Of a stretch of 64,000 nt of DNA, positions 1 through 10,107 are shown piece by piece. Position numbers and translations under genes: made by a program. The stretch is from assembly GCA_026398135.1 (NCBI GenBank), contig JAPLTN010000004.1, positions 19,638-83,637 of the forward strand, read 5' to 3'. The stretch is from Verrucomicrobiota bacterium (GTDB lineage Bacteria; Verrucomicrobiota; Verrucomicrobiia; Opitutales; Opitutaceae). The notes below the pieces were generated by a model. The model ran no database searches. It had not been told where the DNA came from and worked only from the letters and a program-made list of their open reading frames with translations. Positions within the stretch are counted from its first letter, which is position 1; every line of letters starts with the position of its first letter.

Positions 1-75
1 GAAGTCGCCGCCCAACGCGCCGCCGCCGAAAAACCGGGCCAGACCGCCGGTCGTCAGGACACGTTTTTAGAGTAA
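1..75 (+). CDS. C-terminal tail of an unidentified protein (partial)
   Basis: An open frame runs in from the left edge for 24 codons and stops at TAA 73-75. The residues are Ala/Gln/Glu-rich and end DTFLE. No family can be assigned from so little. It could be a chance open frame, but frame and GC pattern fit a real gene end. Confidence 0.4.
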   Translation, partial: EVAAQRAAAEKPGQTAGRQDTFLE

Positions 76-86
76 AACACCGACCT

Positions 87-114
87 CGCTCAACCCACCG
101 CGCTCAACCCATCG
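87..114 (+). repeat. 14-bp tandem repeat, two copies
   Basis: Two adjacent 14-base units, CGCTCAACCCAC/TCG, differ at one base. They lie between the partial gene and the methyltransferase. A second short duplication (10-base units based on GCGTCGATT) lies at 183-202 just before the methyltransferase start. No function is evident. Confidence 0.5.
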
Positions 115-228
115 CGCGAAAACGCGAAGTTGGTCGTGATGACATGACCGGCGTTTTCAGAGCAGAAACGCGCCTTTCATTTGCGTCGATTCGCGTCGAT
201 TAGCGGTTACCTGTTTTCGCATCACACC

Positions 229-1029
229 ATGGATCACCTCTCGGTTGGAGACTGTTGGAACGGCAATGCCGAAGCTTGGACTAAACTCGCGCGCGCGGGC
301 TACGACACCTATCGCGACCACCTGAACACACCGGCGTTTCTGGCGATGTTGCCGCCGGTTGCGGGACTGGAGGGGCTCGATATTGGCTGCGGAGAGGGAC
401 ACAACACGCGGCTGATCGCGCAGCGGGGCGCGCAGATGACGGGGCTGGATATCGCGGAGATTTTTATCCGCCATGCGCGCGAGGAGGAGCAGCGCGCGCC
501 ACTGGGGATCACCTATCATCACGCGAGCGCGGTGGAGTTGCCCTACAAGACGGCGTCTTTCGATTTCGCGGTCGGCTGCATGAGCCTGATGGATATCCCG
601 GAAACGTCGCAAGTGGTGGAAGAGGCGTTTCGCGTGCTGCGGCCGGGCGGGTGGTTGCAGTTCTCGATTCTGCACCCGTGTTTCAATCCGCCGCACCGGC
701 GCAACTGCCGCGACGAACGGAAGCTGACGTATGCGGTGGAAGTCGGGGATTATTTTTCGGAGACGCGCGGGCAAATCGACGAGTGGATTTTCGGAACTGC
801 GCCGCTGGCGCTGCGGCAGCGCTTGCCGATGTTTAAAGTGCCGCGTTTCCACCGTCCGCTGGGGCAGTGGATCAATCTGCTGATCGCGGCGGGCTTCATG
901 ATCGAGCGCGTGGAGGAACCGAAACCGAGCGATGCGACCGTGCTGGCGAATCCGAGCCTGCAGGACGCGCAGGTGGTCGCGTATTTTCTGCATGTGCGGG
1001 TGCGGAAGGCGGCTTCGCCTACTGGCTGA
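229..1029 (+). CDS. Class I SAM-dependent methyltransferase
   Basis: This 266-residue protein has the Rossmann-type methyltransferase core (Methyltransf_11/25-like). SAM-binding motif I is LDIGCGEGH at about residues 50-58, the acidic end of strand 2 is in TGLDIAE, and motif IV/post-motif is FDFAVGCMSLMDIP followed by EAFRVLRPGGWLQFSILHPC. The frame is open back to a TTG at 181, but the ATG at 229 puts the core at the usual distance from the N-terminus. The substrate cannot be told; the HPCF/HRP-rich C-terminal half resembles generic small-molecule methyltransferases. It stands alone, converging on the PilT-like gene. Confidence 0.85.
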   Translation: MDHLSVGDCWNGNAEAWTKLARAGYDTYRDHLNTPAFLAMLPPVAGLEGLDIGCGEGHNTRLIAQRGAQMTGLDIAEIFIRHAREEEQRAPLGITYHHASAVELPYKTASFDFAVGCMSLMDIPETSQVVEEAFRVLRPGGWLQFSILHPCFNPPHRRNCRDERKLTYAVEVGDYFSETRGQIDEWIFGTAPLALRQRLPMFKVPRFHRPLGQWINLLIAAGFMIERVEEPKPSDATVLANPSLQDAQVVAYFLHVRVRKAASPTG

Positions 1030-1119
1030 AGCTTGCGGGACTTTGGAGTCCCCAAAAGCGTTCGGGATGTTACAGATCCCAATCAATAATACGGTTCCCG
1101 ATCAGTCCGTGCTAAGAGC

Positions 1120-2196
1120 TTAGTGCCCGCCGTCCAGTTCGCCGGGTTTGAGCAGGCTGGTGAAGAGGTTTTTGTCCGCCGCTTTCATGTAGGCCTCGCC
1201 GGCGGCGATGCTGCCATCCTTCACCCGGGCAAGCAGACTCTGGTCCATCGTGGTCATGCCGTCGGAGCGGCCGTTTTCAATGATGGCGCGGATGTTGGCG
1301 ATCTGGCCGCTGCGGATGGTGTTGGGCAGGGCCTCGTGTTGAAGCAGGATCTCGTGCACCGCGCAGCGGCCCTTGGGGATGCGTTTGCAAAGCAACTGGG
1401 AAACGACGCCGGATAGACAACCGGCCAGCATCACGCGCACCTGGTTTTGTTCTTCGGAGGGAAAGGCGTTGATAATGCGGTCCACCGTCTTCGGTGCGTT
1501 GTTGGTGTGGAGCGTGCCAAAGACGAGCATGCCCATCGATGCGCAGCCGAGCGCGAGTTTGATCGTCTCCAACTCGCGCATCTCGCCCAGCAGCAGGATG
1601 TCGGGGTCGTGGCGCATCGCGCCCTTGAGCGCGTCGCCAAAGCTTCGGGTATGCTCGCCGACTTCGCGGTGCACGATGGTGCAGCGTTTGTTTTGATGCA
1701 CGAACTCGATCGGATCCTCGATGGTGATGATGTGCCGGGAGAGGTTCGTGTTAATGTAGTCAATCATCGCAGCCAGCGTGGTGGACTTACCGCTACCGGT
1801 GGGGCCGGTGACCAAAACCAAGCCTTCGTTGAGATGACACAGTTTCTTCAAGGGCTCGGGCAACTTGAGTTCCTCGAAGGAGAGAATCTTTGAGGGGATC
1901 TGGCGAAACACCGCCGCCTGCCCCCAGTGGTTGCAGAGGTAATTACCACGGAAGCGGGCCAGTCCGGCGATTTCGTAGGCAAGATCGAGGTCATGCCGTT
2001 CGAGGAAATCCGTCCAGCGGGCGGGCGGGCAAATCTCCTTAAGATAGGCCTCCATTTGCGGAGCGGTGACCGGTTGGTCGTTTAGCGGGGTGAGCGCGCC
2101 CGAGATGCGGCCCTTGGGCGGCAGGCCGACGGTGAGGTGGAGATCGGAGCCTCCTCGCTCCAACAGAGTGCGCAGCAGTGAATCGATGGCGGGCAT
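1120..2196 (-). CDS. pilT: PilT/PilU-family type IV pilus retraction ATPase
   Basis: This 358-residue hexameric secretion ATPase powers pilus retraction at the inner-membrane base in characterised systems. Visible motifs are the N-terminal SDLHLTVG segment (17-24), Walker A GPTGSGKS (131-138), the Asp box IITIEDPIEF (156-165), Walker B DILLLGEMRE (199-208) and the His box GTLHTNNA (227-234). The length fits PilT/PilU (about 345-380). LLGEMRE where LVGEMRD is usual, and a C-terminal extension, suggest it may be nearer PilU, so the symbol is approximate. A second, longer PilT-like gene lies just upstream on the same strand with a 25-bp gap, so the two are probably co-transcribed. Confidence 0.88.
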   Translation of the reverse strand: MPAIDSLLRTLLERGGSDLHLTVGLPPKGRISGALTPLNDQPVTAPQMEAYLKEICPPARWTDFLERHDLDLAYEIAGLARFRGNYLCNHWGQAAVFRQIPSKILSFEELKLPEPLKKLCHLNEGLVLVTGPTGSGKSTTLAAMIDYINTNLSRHIITIEDPIEFVHQNKRCTIVHREVGEHTRSFGDALKGAMRHDPDILLLGEMRELETIKLALGCASMGMLVFGTLHTNNAPKTVDRIINAFPSEEQNQVRVMLAGCLSGVVSQLLCKRIPKGRCAVHEILLQHEALPNTIRSGQIANIRAIIENGRSDGMTTMDQSLLARVKDGSIAAGEAYMKAADKNLFTSLLKPGELDGGH

Positions 2197-2221
2197 GGGC
2201 TGGGGTGATACGGTGGACGAC

Positions 2222-3700
2222 TCAGGTGATGCGTGCGCGCAGCACGCGATTGGAGATAATTTCCCGCGCGGTCTCGGCAGTGATCGCGCCTTCGCTGTAG
2301 AGGTTAAAAACGCCTGTCTCCATCAGGCACATGCCGTCGCGCTGGCCGGTCTCCAGCACATTGCGCAGGCCGCTCATCTTGCCCTCGCGGATCAGGGCGG
2401 CGATGGCCGGATTACCAATGAGGATTTCGCACGCCATCACCAGTTTCCCGTCCGCTCCGGGCAAAAGGCGTTGGCAGATGATGCCGCGCAGACTCTCGGC
2501 CACGCTGGCACGAATCTGCGCCTGCTGCGCGGGGGGAAATACATCCAGCAGCCGGTTCAAGGTGGTCGAGGCGTCGCTGGTGTGCATGGTGCCGATCACC
2601 AAATGCCCGGTCTCGGAGGCGCTGATCGCCATCTCTATGGTCTCCAAGTCGCGCAGTTCGCCGATGATGATCACGTCGGGATCTTCACGCAGCGCTCCCT
2701 TGAGCGCGCTGGCAAAAGTCTTGGTATGCGGGCCGACCTGGCGCTGGGTGATGTTGCAGCCTTTGGAGACCTGCACGACCTCGATCGGGTCTTCCACCGT
2801 GATGATGTGGTCCTCGCGTTTCTCATTCAACTCGGCGACCAAGGCGGCGAGCGTGGTCGTCTTGCCCGCCCCGACCGGTCCGGTCACGAGGATGAGGCCG
2901 TTGTGATAGGTAAGCAGCTTGCGGATATGCTCCAAATTACGCAACCCGAGCGAGTCGAGCTTGGGCACCTCGGCGGCGATCATGCGGTAGGCTCCGGCTG
3001 CACCGCCCTTGTGAAACATCAGGTTCACCCGGTAACGATTCTTGGCGTCGAGCGCCAAGGCGTAGTCGAGGTCCTTGCGCTCCATAAAATCCTTCCGCTG
3101 GTGCGGTGCCAGCAAAGCGGTATTGAGCCGGAGCGACTCCTCCGCCGTGAGCACCCGGGTGCCCAGCGGGGTGAGCAAACGTTGCTTGCGCACAAAAGGC
3201 CGCGCGCCCGCCGAAAGGTGCAAATCACTGATGCCGCCGCGGGCGCAGGCCTTGAGCAGGCCGCGAAATTTTTCCGCCAGCTCGGTGTCGTTCATCGCGG
3301 TTACTTGCGCGAAGGGGAAATCGAGCCCGCCAGCACTTGCTGACCCGCCCCCGGCCGACCCCGCTTCAGGTGCGGCGGCATGGGCGCCCAGTTTGAGCGA
3401 AGTCTTCCCCGGCTGCGGAATCGGCGGCGTCGTGCCACTGCTCACGAACGGGTCATTTTCCGGTGGGCCGAATTTGGCTTTCACTTGAGCAAGACCGGCA
3501 ACGTTCTCCAGTGCGTCGATATTCTCCACCGTCACGTGACCGCCATCGACCAACTCCTGCGCGTAGTCCAAAAGGTCCGTATCCTCGCCAAGTTTCATTC
3601 GCACTGCCCACGCTGCTTTGCAGGTGAACAACGCTTGATCGACGCCAAGGCGAACCAGCCAGATGATTGGGGTTTTCATCGCCTTCTGTTTCATGGTCAT
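2222..3700 (-). CDS. PilT-like ATPase with N-terminal extension
   Basis: About 492 residues. The C-terminal 360 are a PilT-type ATPase: ISDLHLSAGARP (157-168), Walker A GPVGAGKT (274-281), IITVEDPIEV (299-308), Walker B DVIIIGELRD (342-351) and TMHTSDAS (371-378). Ahead of this lie about 85 residues of a helical, acidic domain and a Gly/Ser/Ala/Pro linker (about 90-130) absent from ordinary PilT. The open frame extends to a TTG at 3727; I prefer the ATG at 3700 or one of the two ATGs just inside it (3694, 3679). It is the first gene of the two-ATPase unit. The N-terminal domain is unrecognised and may be an adaptor or localisation module. Confidence 0.85.
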   Translation of the reverse strand: MTMKQKAMKTPIIWLVRLGVDQALFTCKAAWAVRMKLGEDTDLLDYAQELVDGGHVTVENIDALENVAGLAQVKAKFGPPENDPFVSSGTTPPIPQPGKTSLKLGAHAAAPEAGSAGGGSASAGGLDFPFAQVTAMNDTELAEKFRGLLKACARGGISDLHLSAGARPFVRKQRLLTPLGTRVLTAEESLRLNTALLAPHQRKDFMERKDLDYALALDAKNRYRVNLMFHKGGAAGAYRMIAAEVPKLDSLGLRNLEHIRKLLTYHNGLILVTGPVGAGKTTTLAALVAELNEKREDHIITVEDPIEVVQVSKGCNITQRQVGPHTKTFASALKGALREDPDVIIIGELRDLETIEMAISASETGHLVIGTMHTSDASTTLNRLLDVFPPAQQAQIRASVAESLRGIICQRLLPGADGKLVMACEILIGNPAIAALIREGKMSGLRNVLETGQRDGMCLMETGVFNLYSEGAITAETAREIISNRVLRARIT

Positions 3701-3785
3701 CAGCGGATTTTGTAAAATATTATCCAAACAATAAGCCGGTTAATAGCGAATCCCACGCCAAGCCCGCGACTAACACCGGCCGCCG

Positions 3786-6700
3786 TTGCGTTTCTGCGTG
3801 AAACGTTCCCCTTTCCTATCCCTTTTCGTGATCACAACGGATTCGACCGCACTCCTTCTGCCGCCCCGCGCCAAACATACTGGCGTCTGTCCCACCGCGC
3901 GCGGGGCGGTGCTGGCCGAATTGGCGCGCCGCGACCCCGCGCCGGTGTGGCTGGTGATTTCCGATACACTCAAATCCGCCGAGCAACTGGCGGAGGACAC
4001 CACTCTCTTCTACGTCGCCGTCGTTGGAGGAAAAGCCGCTCGTCTCGAAACCCTGATTCTGCCCGAGGCCATGGGCGAATCCCGCGAAATGGCCGAAGCC
4101 TTCGCCGCCTCCGCCGATCGCCAGGCTGTGCTCTCCCGCCTGCGCGCCACGCGAAACATCAGCCAGAGCAACGGCACGGCCCCGCCGCTGCTGATTTTCA
4201 CCACTCCCGCAGCCCTGCTCCAACGTGTGCCCGCGCTGGAGGACTACACCGCCAACGAACTCACCCTGACCAAGGGCCAGGCGCATCCGTTCCTCCCCCT
4301 GCTCGAAAAACTCCGCGCCCTCGACTACGACTCGGAGGCGGTGTGCGAGGCCCCCGGCACCTATGCGGTGCGAGGCGGCATCATCGACCTCTACCCGGTA
4401 AACGCCGCCCAACCCTACCGTCTCGATTTTTTCGGCGACGACCTGGAATCGATTTGTGAACTCGATCCCGTTACCCAGCGCTCGGGCGGGGAAGTGGAAA
4501 AACTCACCCTCGCCGCCTCACCCCGCCTCGCGCTCGCACCCTCGCTCACCGGTTTAGCGCCCTACCTCAGCACCGCCACCCGGCTGGTGCTGGTCGAGCC
4601 CGCGCCGCTCGACCTGGCTTTCAGTCTGGTTGCCCGCCAGAACGCCAACCTCGCCTTATCATCCGGCCCCGATGCCGACGCCACTGGCAACGCGCTCGCT
4701 CCGATTCTCGCCCGCATCGCCGCGCTCGTCGCCCTGTGCGACCTCGATGAAGCGTCCGCGCTTTTTGACTCCACATCAAGTTCGTCTCCCGTCGTCGAAA
4801 CCACCTGGGATACCGAGAGCCTAGTCCACCACCGCCACTATCCCTCGGACCACTTGATCGCCCATGAACGCCTCAACGCGGAAGAACAAGCCCGGCACGA
4901 TTTCCTCGTCCAGCTCGCCCGCTGGCAAAATGAAGGCGCAGCCATCGCCGTCGTCGCCCCCAAAGACTCCGACGAGAAACGCATCCAGGAGATTATCGCC
5001 GCCCACCCCGCCGCCAAAAAACTTCGCCTTCACTGGCTTCGCGGCCAACTCAACGAAGGCTTTCGCTGCACCCCTCGCCCCGACGCCGCGCTCTCGCTCG
5101 CGGAGGCCCGGACCGCAAAAAACAAGCGCCCGGCCGCCACCAATACCGCCGCCACCGCGCTGGCTGCGACGTCCCTCGTCGTCGTCACCGAGACCGAGCT
5201 TTTCGGCCGCCAGCGCACCCGCCGCGCCACCTCTTCCCGCCGCGCCACCGTGCACCGTGCGCAAGTGGATCAACTGCTCGATTTCGCCGATCTGGTGGAA
5301 GGCGATTTCGTCGTCCACCTCCAGCACGGCATCGCACTTTTTCGCGGCATCACCCAGCTCGATACTCGCGACGGTCTGCGCGAGGTCATCTCGTTGGAGT
5401 TCGACGACCATGTGACCCTGCACGTTCCCCTGCCCGAGGCTCACTTGATCAGCCGCTACGTCGGCCTTTCCAAAGTCCGCCCCCAGCTCGGCCGCATCGG
5501 CTCCGACCGCTGGCAAAAAACCCGCCAGCAAGCCGAACGCTCCACCCTCGATCTCGCCGCCGAACTCCTGCGCATTCAGGCCGCGCGCGACGCCCAGCCC
5601 GGCATCGCCCTGCCCCCGGACAACGACTGGCAACGCGAGTTCGAGGGCGCGTTTCCCTTCTCCGAAACACCCGACCAGCTCAAGGCCATCGTCGCCACCA
5701 AGGCCGACCAGGAGCGCCCGCGCCCGATGGACCGGCTCGTCTGCGGCGACGTCGGTTTCGGCAAGACCGAGGTCGCCATCCGCGCCGCCTTCAAAGCCGT
5801 GCAGGGCGGCAAACAGGTCGCCATTCTGGTGCCCACCACCATCCTCGCCCAGCAACACGCCAACACCTTCCGCGAACGCATGGCCGGCTACCCGGTCGCG
5901 GTGGAAATGCTCTCGCGCTTTCGCACCCAGGCCGAGTCCACCCGCATCATCGCCGCCACCGCCGCCGGCCAAGTGGACATCCTCATCGGCACCCACCGGC
6001 TGCTCAACAAAGACATTCACTTCAAAGACCTCGGCCTCGTAGTGATCGACGAAGAGCAGCGCTTCGGAGTGAAACACAAGGAGCAGCTCAAGGCCCTGCG
6101 CGTCTCGGTGGACGTGCTCTCCATGTCCGCCACGCCTATCCCGCGCACCCTCTACATGGCCATGACCGGCGCGCGCGACATGAGCGTGATCGAGACACCC
6201 CCGACCAACCGCCACCCGATCCAGACCATCGTCAAAACCTACGACGAACAACTCGTGGTGGACGCCATCCGCCACGAACTGCGGCGCGGCGGACAGGTTT
6301 TTTACCTGCACAACCGCGTGCAGACCATCGCCCTCGTCGCCGCCCGCCTGCGTGAGCTCTTGCCCGACGTCGATATCGGCGTCGGCCACGGCAAGATGAA
6401 CGAGCACGAGCTGGAGGAAATGATGACCGCCTTTGTCGCCGGGCGTCACCAAGTGCTGGTCTGCACCACCATCATCGAGACCGGCCTCGATATACCGAAC
6501 TGCAACACCATCATCATCGAGGGCGCGGACCGCTTCGGCCTTTCCCAACTCTACCAACTCCGCGGCCGGGTGGGTCGCTTCAAACATCAGGCCTACGCCT
6601 ATCTCCTCCTTCACCGCCACTCGCGCCTGATGGAGGCCGCGCGCGAACGGCTCAACGCTCTGCGCACCCACAACCAGCTCGGCGCGGGTTTCCGCATCGC

Positions 6701-7379
6701 CATGCGCGACCTCGAACTGCGCGGCGCGGGCAACCTGCTCGGCTCGCAACAATCCGGCCACATCGTCGGCGTCGGCTTCGAGCTTTATTGCCAACTCCTC
6801 CGCCAGTCCGTCGCTCGCCTAAAAGGCGACAAACAAGCCGCCAGCATCCGCGCCTCGGTGAAGCTCGACTTCGTTTTCGTCGGCGAAGGCGCGCCACCCG
6901 AAAAAAACGCCCCCACCGCCGCCGCCAGCCACGCCGGCGCCACCAGTTATCTCGCCATCCGCCAGGCCGAGGATGCCGCCGCCGGAGCGGTCACCGTGTC
7001 GCGAATCCAAGCCCGTCTGCCCGTCGCCTACATTGGCGAAACCCGCCTGCGCTTGGATTTTTACCGCCGCCTCGCCTTGGCCGGCTCCCCCGCAACCTTG
7101 AAGGAACTGGAAGCCGAACTCACCGATCGTTTCGGCAAGTTCAACGACGACGTGCGCGCCCTTTTGCAAGTCACCGCGATTCGCATCGCCGCCGAACAAA
7201 AGGGCATCGTGAGCGTCGAGACCGAGGGCTCGAAACTCAAACTCCTGCGCGCCGGCCCCGGGCGTCGCGACGACTATGTGCAGCTCAACGGTCGTTTCCC
7301 CAGATTAACCGCCCCCCGTCCGCTCGCCCGTCTCAAGGAAATCCTGACCTACCTCGGCAATTTACCGGGCCCGATTTGA
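3786..7379 (+). CDS. mfd: Transcription-repair coupling factor
   Basis: About 1,197 residues (E. coli Mfd 1,148). Mfd displaces RNA polymerase stalled at DNA lesions and recruits UvrA. The N-terminal part matches the UvrB-homology module. The RNA-polymerase-interacting CarD-like segment [16 protein letters not shown] starts near residue 506. Walker [12 protein letters not shown] begins near 654 and the DEEQ box is at 755-758. The second RecA lobe carries the [12 protein letters not shown] and [11 protein letters not shown] motifs, and the C-terminal TRCF domain is present. The frame opens with TTG at 3786; GTG codons at 3798 and 3828 are equally plausible starts because Mfd N-termini are poorly conserved. 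It stands alone on this strand and converges on the next gene with a 16-bp gap. Confidence 0.95.
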   Translation: MRFCVKRSPFLSLFVITTDSTALLLPPRAKHTGVCPTARGAVLAELARRDPAPVWLVISDTLKSAEQLAEDTTLFYVAVVGGKAARLETLILPEAMGESREMAEAFAASADRQAVLSRLRATRNISQSNGTAPPLLIFTTPAALLQRVPALEDYTANELTLTKGQAHPFLPLLEKLRALDYDSEAVCEAPGTYAVRGGIIDLYPVNAAQPYRLDFFGDDLESICELDPVTQRSGGEVEKLTLAASPRLALAPSLTGLAPYLSTATRLVLVEPAPLDLAFSLVARQNANLALSSGPDADATGNALAPILARIAALVALCDLDEASALFDSTSSSSPVVETTWDTESLVHHRHYPSDHLIAHERLNAEEQARHDFLVQLARWQNEGAAIAVVAPKDSDEKRIQEIIAAHPAAKKLRLHWLRGQLNEGFRCTPRPDAALSLAEARTAKNKRPAATNTAATALAATSLVVVTETELFGRQRTRRATSSRRATVHRAQVDQLLDFADLVEGDFVVHLQHGIALFRGITQLDTRDGLREVISLEFDDHVTLHVPLPEAHLISRYVGLSKVRPQLGRIGSDRWQKTRQQAERSTLDLAAELLRIQAARDAQPGIALPPDNDWQREFEGAFPFSETPDQLKAIVATKADQERPRPMDRLVCGDVGFGKTEVAIRAAFKAVQGGKQVAILVPTTILAQQHANTFRERMAGYPVAVEMLSRFRTQAESTRIIAATAAGQVDILIGTHRLLNKDIHFKDLGLVVIDEEQRFGVKHKEQLKALRVSVDVLSMSATPIPRTLYMAMTGARDMSVIETPPTNRHPIQTIVKTYDEQLVVDAIRHELRRGGQVFYLHNRVQTIALVAARLRELLPDVDIGVGHGKMNEHELEEMMTAFVAGRHQVLVCTTIIETGLDIPNCNTIIIEGADRFGLSQLYQLRGRVGRFKHQAYAYLLLHRHSRLMEAARERLNALRTHNQLGAGFRIAMRDLELRGAGNLLGSQQSGHIVGVGFELYCQLLRQSVARLKGDKQAASIRASVKLDFVFVGEGAPPEKNAPTAAASHAGATSYLAIRQAEDAAAGAVTVSRIQARLPVAYIGETRLRLDFYRRLALAGSPATLKELEAELTDRFGKFNDDVRALLQVTAIRIAAEQKGIVSVETEGSKLKLLRAGPGRRDDYVQLNGRFPRLTAPRPLARLKEILTYLGNLPGPI

Positions 7380-7395
7380 GGCGAAACGCCGCCGC

Positions 7396-8718
7396 TTATT
7401 TCGCTTTGGGCGCCGGCGGTTTCGCCCGCACCGGTTGGTCAATGCGCCGGTGGGTTTGGCCGCCCTCGGCGTCGAAAGTAATGATTGTGCCCTTCTCCAT
7501 CTGCTGGAGCCACTGCATGCCGTTTTGATCAAAATACGCCTGGGCAACCTCGCTCCCGAGCATGCGCTTTACCCGGTCGCGTGCAGTGGCGGCCAGCTTG
7601 GCCACTTCGCTTTTCTTCTGTTCGGGCGTGAGCGCGGCATCGTCGGCGATTTTCAACGCCGCCGCCGGCACCTCATCGCGCAACGCGAAAACCTTGGCCG
7701 GCGTGTCGGGCGGCAGGGCGAAACGTTTGGTCGCCGCCCGTAGCTGGCGATAGTCATTATCGTTGGCCCGCAAGTAATCGGTATAGCGCTCATCACCCAG
7801 CGCGACTTTGAGCCGGGCCTTCATCGCCTTTTCCGCCTCGGAGCGGATTTTCCAATCCTCGCTTTTGGGGCTGCGCACCCGATTCCCGAAACTATCATAT
7901 TCGTTATACTGCTCATCGAACTCCTTCTTGAGCTCAAAAATCGCCTTAAACTCGGCCTCCGTGGCGTTCATCTGGGTCATCTGCCAGCGGAGATTTCGCG
8001 CCGTTCCCGACTGCCGTAACTCGTAAGCTTCCATTTCCTGAGGCGACAGCAGAGCGGCCAGATCCCGTCTTTTCTCCTCCTGCAAGAATCGGGTTTTCTC
8101 CGCATCTCCCGGAATCGAAAATCCCTGCGTTTCCTGACGCAGTTCGCTGCCGAGCTCGTTGTAATCCTGCTCGAGCTGCTGCAACGCCTCCCGCTTTTCC
8201 GCCGGCAAATAACCATACTGACGCGCCAGCCACGAGCCCGCCCCCGCCCCTTCGGGCTCCTGGCCCAGCAAACGCGCGGTCTCCGCCTTCACCTCGGCCT
8301 GCAGTGCCTTCATCTGGGCACGCTGCTCCTTGGTCTGGCCGCCCCACCAATCGCCATCATCTTTCCACCACTCCGCCTTGGGCGCAGTGGTCTGCAAGGC
8401 CTTGTAGCGCGACTCGTAGCGCTTCCAGATCAACGTTCCGACCACCGAGCGCACCACCGCTTCGTCCAAACCCGCCGCACGGAGTTCGTCGCGCAACCGT
8501 TCTTCATTCCCCGAACGCAACACTTCGCGCAGCAACGCACTGGCCGCAGTAGGGCTGCCCGTTCGGATGGGGTCGGAAAAACCAGGCTCCGAACGCGCAG
8601 TACTCGGCGTGCCGGATTTCTGAGTGCGTCCACCGAGCCCGACCGAACCGGAGCCAACCCATAGCAAACCGGCGTTCGCGACCAACGACACGCCTAGCAA
8701 AATCGGCAGGATTTTCAT
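7396..8718 (-). CDS. Uncharacterised exported or membrane-anchored helical protein
   Basis: This 440-residue protein has no family I recognise. The first about 22 residues form a hydrophobic segment (PILLGVSLVANAGLLWVG) that would be a signal peptide or single N-terminal anchor. It is followed by a Gly/Ser/Thr/Pro linker and about 350 charged, largely helical residues rich in Glu, Lys, Arg and Gln, probably coiled coil. A WWKDDGDWWGG motif lies near residue 118. The C-terminus is basic and Pro/Ala-rich. It is transcribed divergently from the peptidyl-prolyl isomerase gene, across about 200 bp that must hold both promoters. Confidence 0.75.
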   Translation of the reverse strand: MKILPILLGVSLVANAGLLWVGSGSVGLGGRTQKSGTPSTARSEPGFSDPIRTGSPTAASALLREVLRSGNEERLRDELRAAGLDEAVVRSVVGTLIWKRYESRYKALQTTAPKAEWWKDDGDWWGGQTKEQRAQMKALQAEVKAETARLLGQEPEGAGAGSWLARQYGYLPAEKREALQQLEQDYNELGSELRQETQGFSIPGDAEKTRFLQEEKRRDLAALLSPQEMEAYELRQSGTARNLRWQMTQMNATEAEFKAIFELKKEFDEQYNEYDSFGNRVRSPKSEDWKIRSEAEKAMKARLKVALGDERYTDYLRANDNDYRQLRAATKRFALPPDTPAKVFALRDEVPAAALKIADDAALTPEQKKSEVAKLAATARDRVKRMLGSEVAQAYFDQNGMQWLQQMEKGTIITFDAEGGQTHRRIDQPVRAKPPAPKAK

Positions 8719-8920
8719 GGGGTAAAAAAGAAAAACTACGATTCATTGCTAACGCCGCGTAAGCCGGTCGCCAGCGTAAAGCCGTCCGAAAACCCTCCCG
8801 ACACCGGCTGATTCCGGTATTTTACCCAACCAGTTTCCCCCATTGACCACCCCGCCCTCAGCTCTAGCTTGGAACGATTCCGGCTTTATGCCGTCGTAGT
8901 ACGACACCGTAACCGTTCCC

Positions 8921-9928
8921 ATGCTCCCAGTCTTCCCTCGCCTTGCCACTTCGCTCCTCGCCGCCGCCCTGCTTGCCTTGCCGTCGGCGCTCCTCGCCCA
9001 AAAAGAACCGGCGGTGGACGACGGCCTGAACCTGCGTTTCGCCAACGGCATCGCCGCCGTGGTCGAATCCAAGGTCATCACCGTGGATGACATCCGCCGC
9101 GAGCTCGCCCCGATTTTGCCCCAGATCCGTCGGGACGCCCGCAATCAGCAGGATTTCTCCCAAAAACTGGAGAAGATCCAGGACGACATCATCCGCAATC
9201 TCGTGGACAGAGTGCTCATTGTTAAAGAGTTCCGTAAAGACGAGAAACATCAAATCCCGTCGAGCTACATCGACAACTCCATACAAGAACAGCTCACCAC
9301 CCAGTTTGAAGGCGACCGCGCCCGTTTCCTCGGCTACCTGAAATCCCGCGGCTTCACCCTGCGCGACTACCGCAAGGAAGTGGAAGAGGACATCATCTAC
9401 GGCTACATGCGCAACCAGCAGCGCAAATCGCAGAACATCGTAAGCCCCGCCAGGGTCGAAGCCTACTACGCCGCCAATCAGGATAAATTCTTCGAGGAGG
9501 AACAAGTCCACCTGCGCATGATCCAGCTCAACCGCGCCTCGTTAACCGATGCCGAACTGCTGGCCCGCGCCGAAGAAATCCTTGGAAAACTCCGCGCCGG
9601 GGAAAAATTTGAAGCCCTCGCCAAGACCTACACCGAGGACGCCCGCAAGGCCAAGGGCGGTGACTGGGGCTGGCAAAAACGCGCAGACCTCAAACCCGAA
9701 TTCAGCGACCCGCTCTTCGCTCTGAGCGCCGGTCAAGTCAGCACCCCCATCGTTCAAAAAGAAGGCGTTTACCTGCTTTTCGCCGAAGAACGCAAAGCCG
9801 CCGGCGTGCCCGCCATCAGCGAGGTCCGCGAACAAATCGAAGTCGTGCTCTCCCAGCAAATGACGCGCGAAGCCCAGGAAAAATGGCTGGAGCGCCTCCG
9901 CAAGGGCTCCTACGTGCGGCTCTATTAA
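8921..9928 (+). CDS. Parvulin/SurA-type periplasmic peptidyl-prolyl isomerase
   Basis: This 335-residue protein has a clear signal peptide (RLATSLLAAALLALPSALLAQ). A SurA_N-like helical chaperone domain follows (about 40-185, containing VVESKVITVDDIRREL), then one parvulin rotamase domain at about 195-300 with HLRMIQLNR, GEKFEALAKTYTEDARKAKGGDWGW and FALSAGQVSTPIVQKEGVYLLF. These are the usual signatures of outer-membrane-protein chaperones such as SurA and PrsA, acting in the periplasm. There is one rotamase domain where E. coli SurA has two. A strong intrinsic terminator follows 57 bp after the stop, so it is probably a single-gene unit. Confidence 0.88.
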   Translation: MLPVFPRLATSLLAAALLALPSALLAQKEPAVDDGLNLRFANGIAAVVESKVITVDDIRRELAPILPQIRRDARNQQDFSQKLEKIQDDIIRNLVDRVLIVKEFRKDEKHQIPSSYIDNSIQEQLTTQFEGDRARFLGYLKSRGFTLRDYRKEVEEDIIYGYMRNQQRKSQNIVSPARVEAYYAANQDKFFEEEQVHLRMIQLNRASLTDAELLARAEEILGKLRAGEKFEALAKTYTEDARKAKGGDWGWQKRADLKPEFSDPLFALSAGQVSTPIVQKEGVYLLFAEERKAAGVPAISEVREQIEVVLSQQMTREAQEKWLERLRKGSYVRLY

Positions 9929-9984
9929 ACCGCCCTCGAAGGCTACGCTCCCGGGCTTACGGACCACGCGTATTTCCACTTTTT

Positions 9985-10012
9985 GGCCCGACCCGTCCGG
10001 TCGGGCCTTTTT
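9985..10012 (+). terminator. Intrinsic terminator of the peptidyl-prolyl isomerase gene
   Basis: The 8-bp GC stem GGCCCGAC/GTCGGGCC has a 7-base loop and is followed by five T residues. Confidence 0.85.
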
Positions 10013-10107
10013 GTGCCCTGCGCCAGCCAATAAATGCGTAGCCGCTGCGCGCCCTTTTAACTAGAATATGGGCTCACTCTGGAACGTCCGCACCTCCTCT
10101 TTCCATC

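Noticed and set aside
1037..1052. GGGAC/GTCCC hairpin as terminator of the methyltransferase gene
   Set aside because: Only 5 bp with no T tract; too weak to annotate.
2066..3343. 425-codon open frame antisense to the longer PilT-like gene
   Set aside because: His/Gly/Gln-rich shadow with no domain; the ATPase motifs on the minus strand are unambiguous.
4821..6794. 657-codon open frame antisense to mfd
   Set aside because: Gly/Ala/Val/Asp-rich shadow of a GC-rich gene; no domain, and mfd on the other strand is certain.
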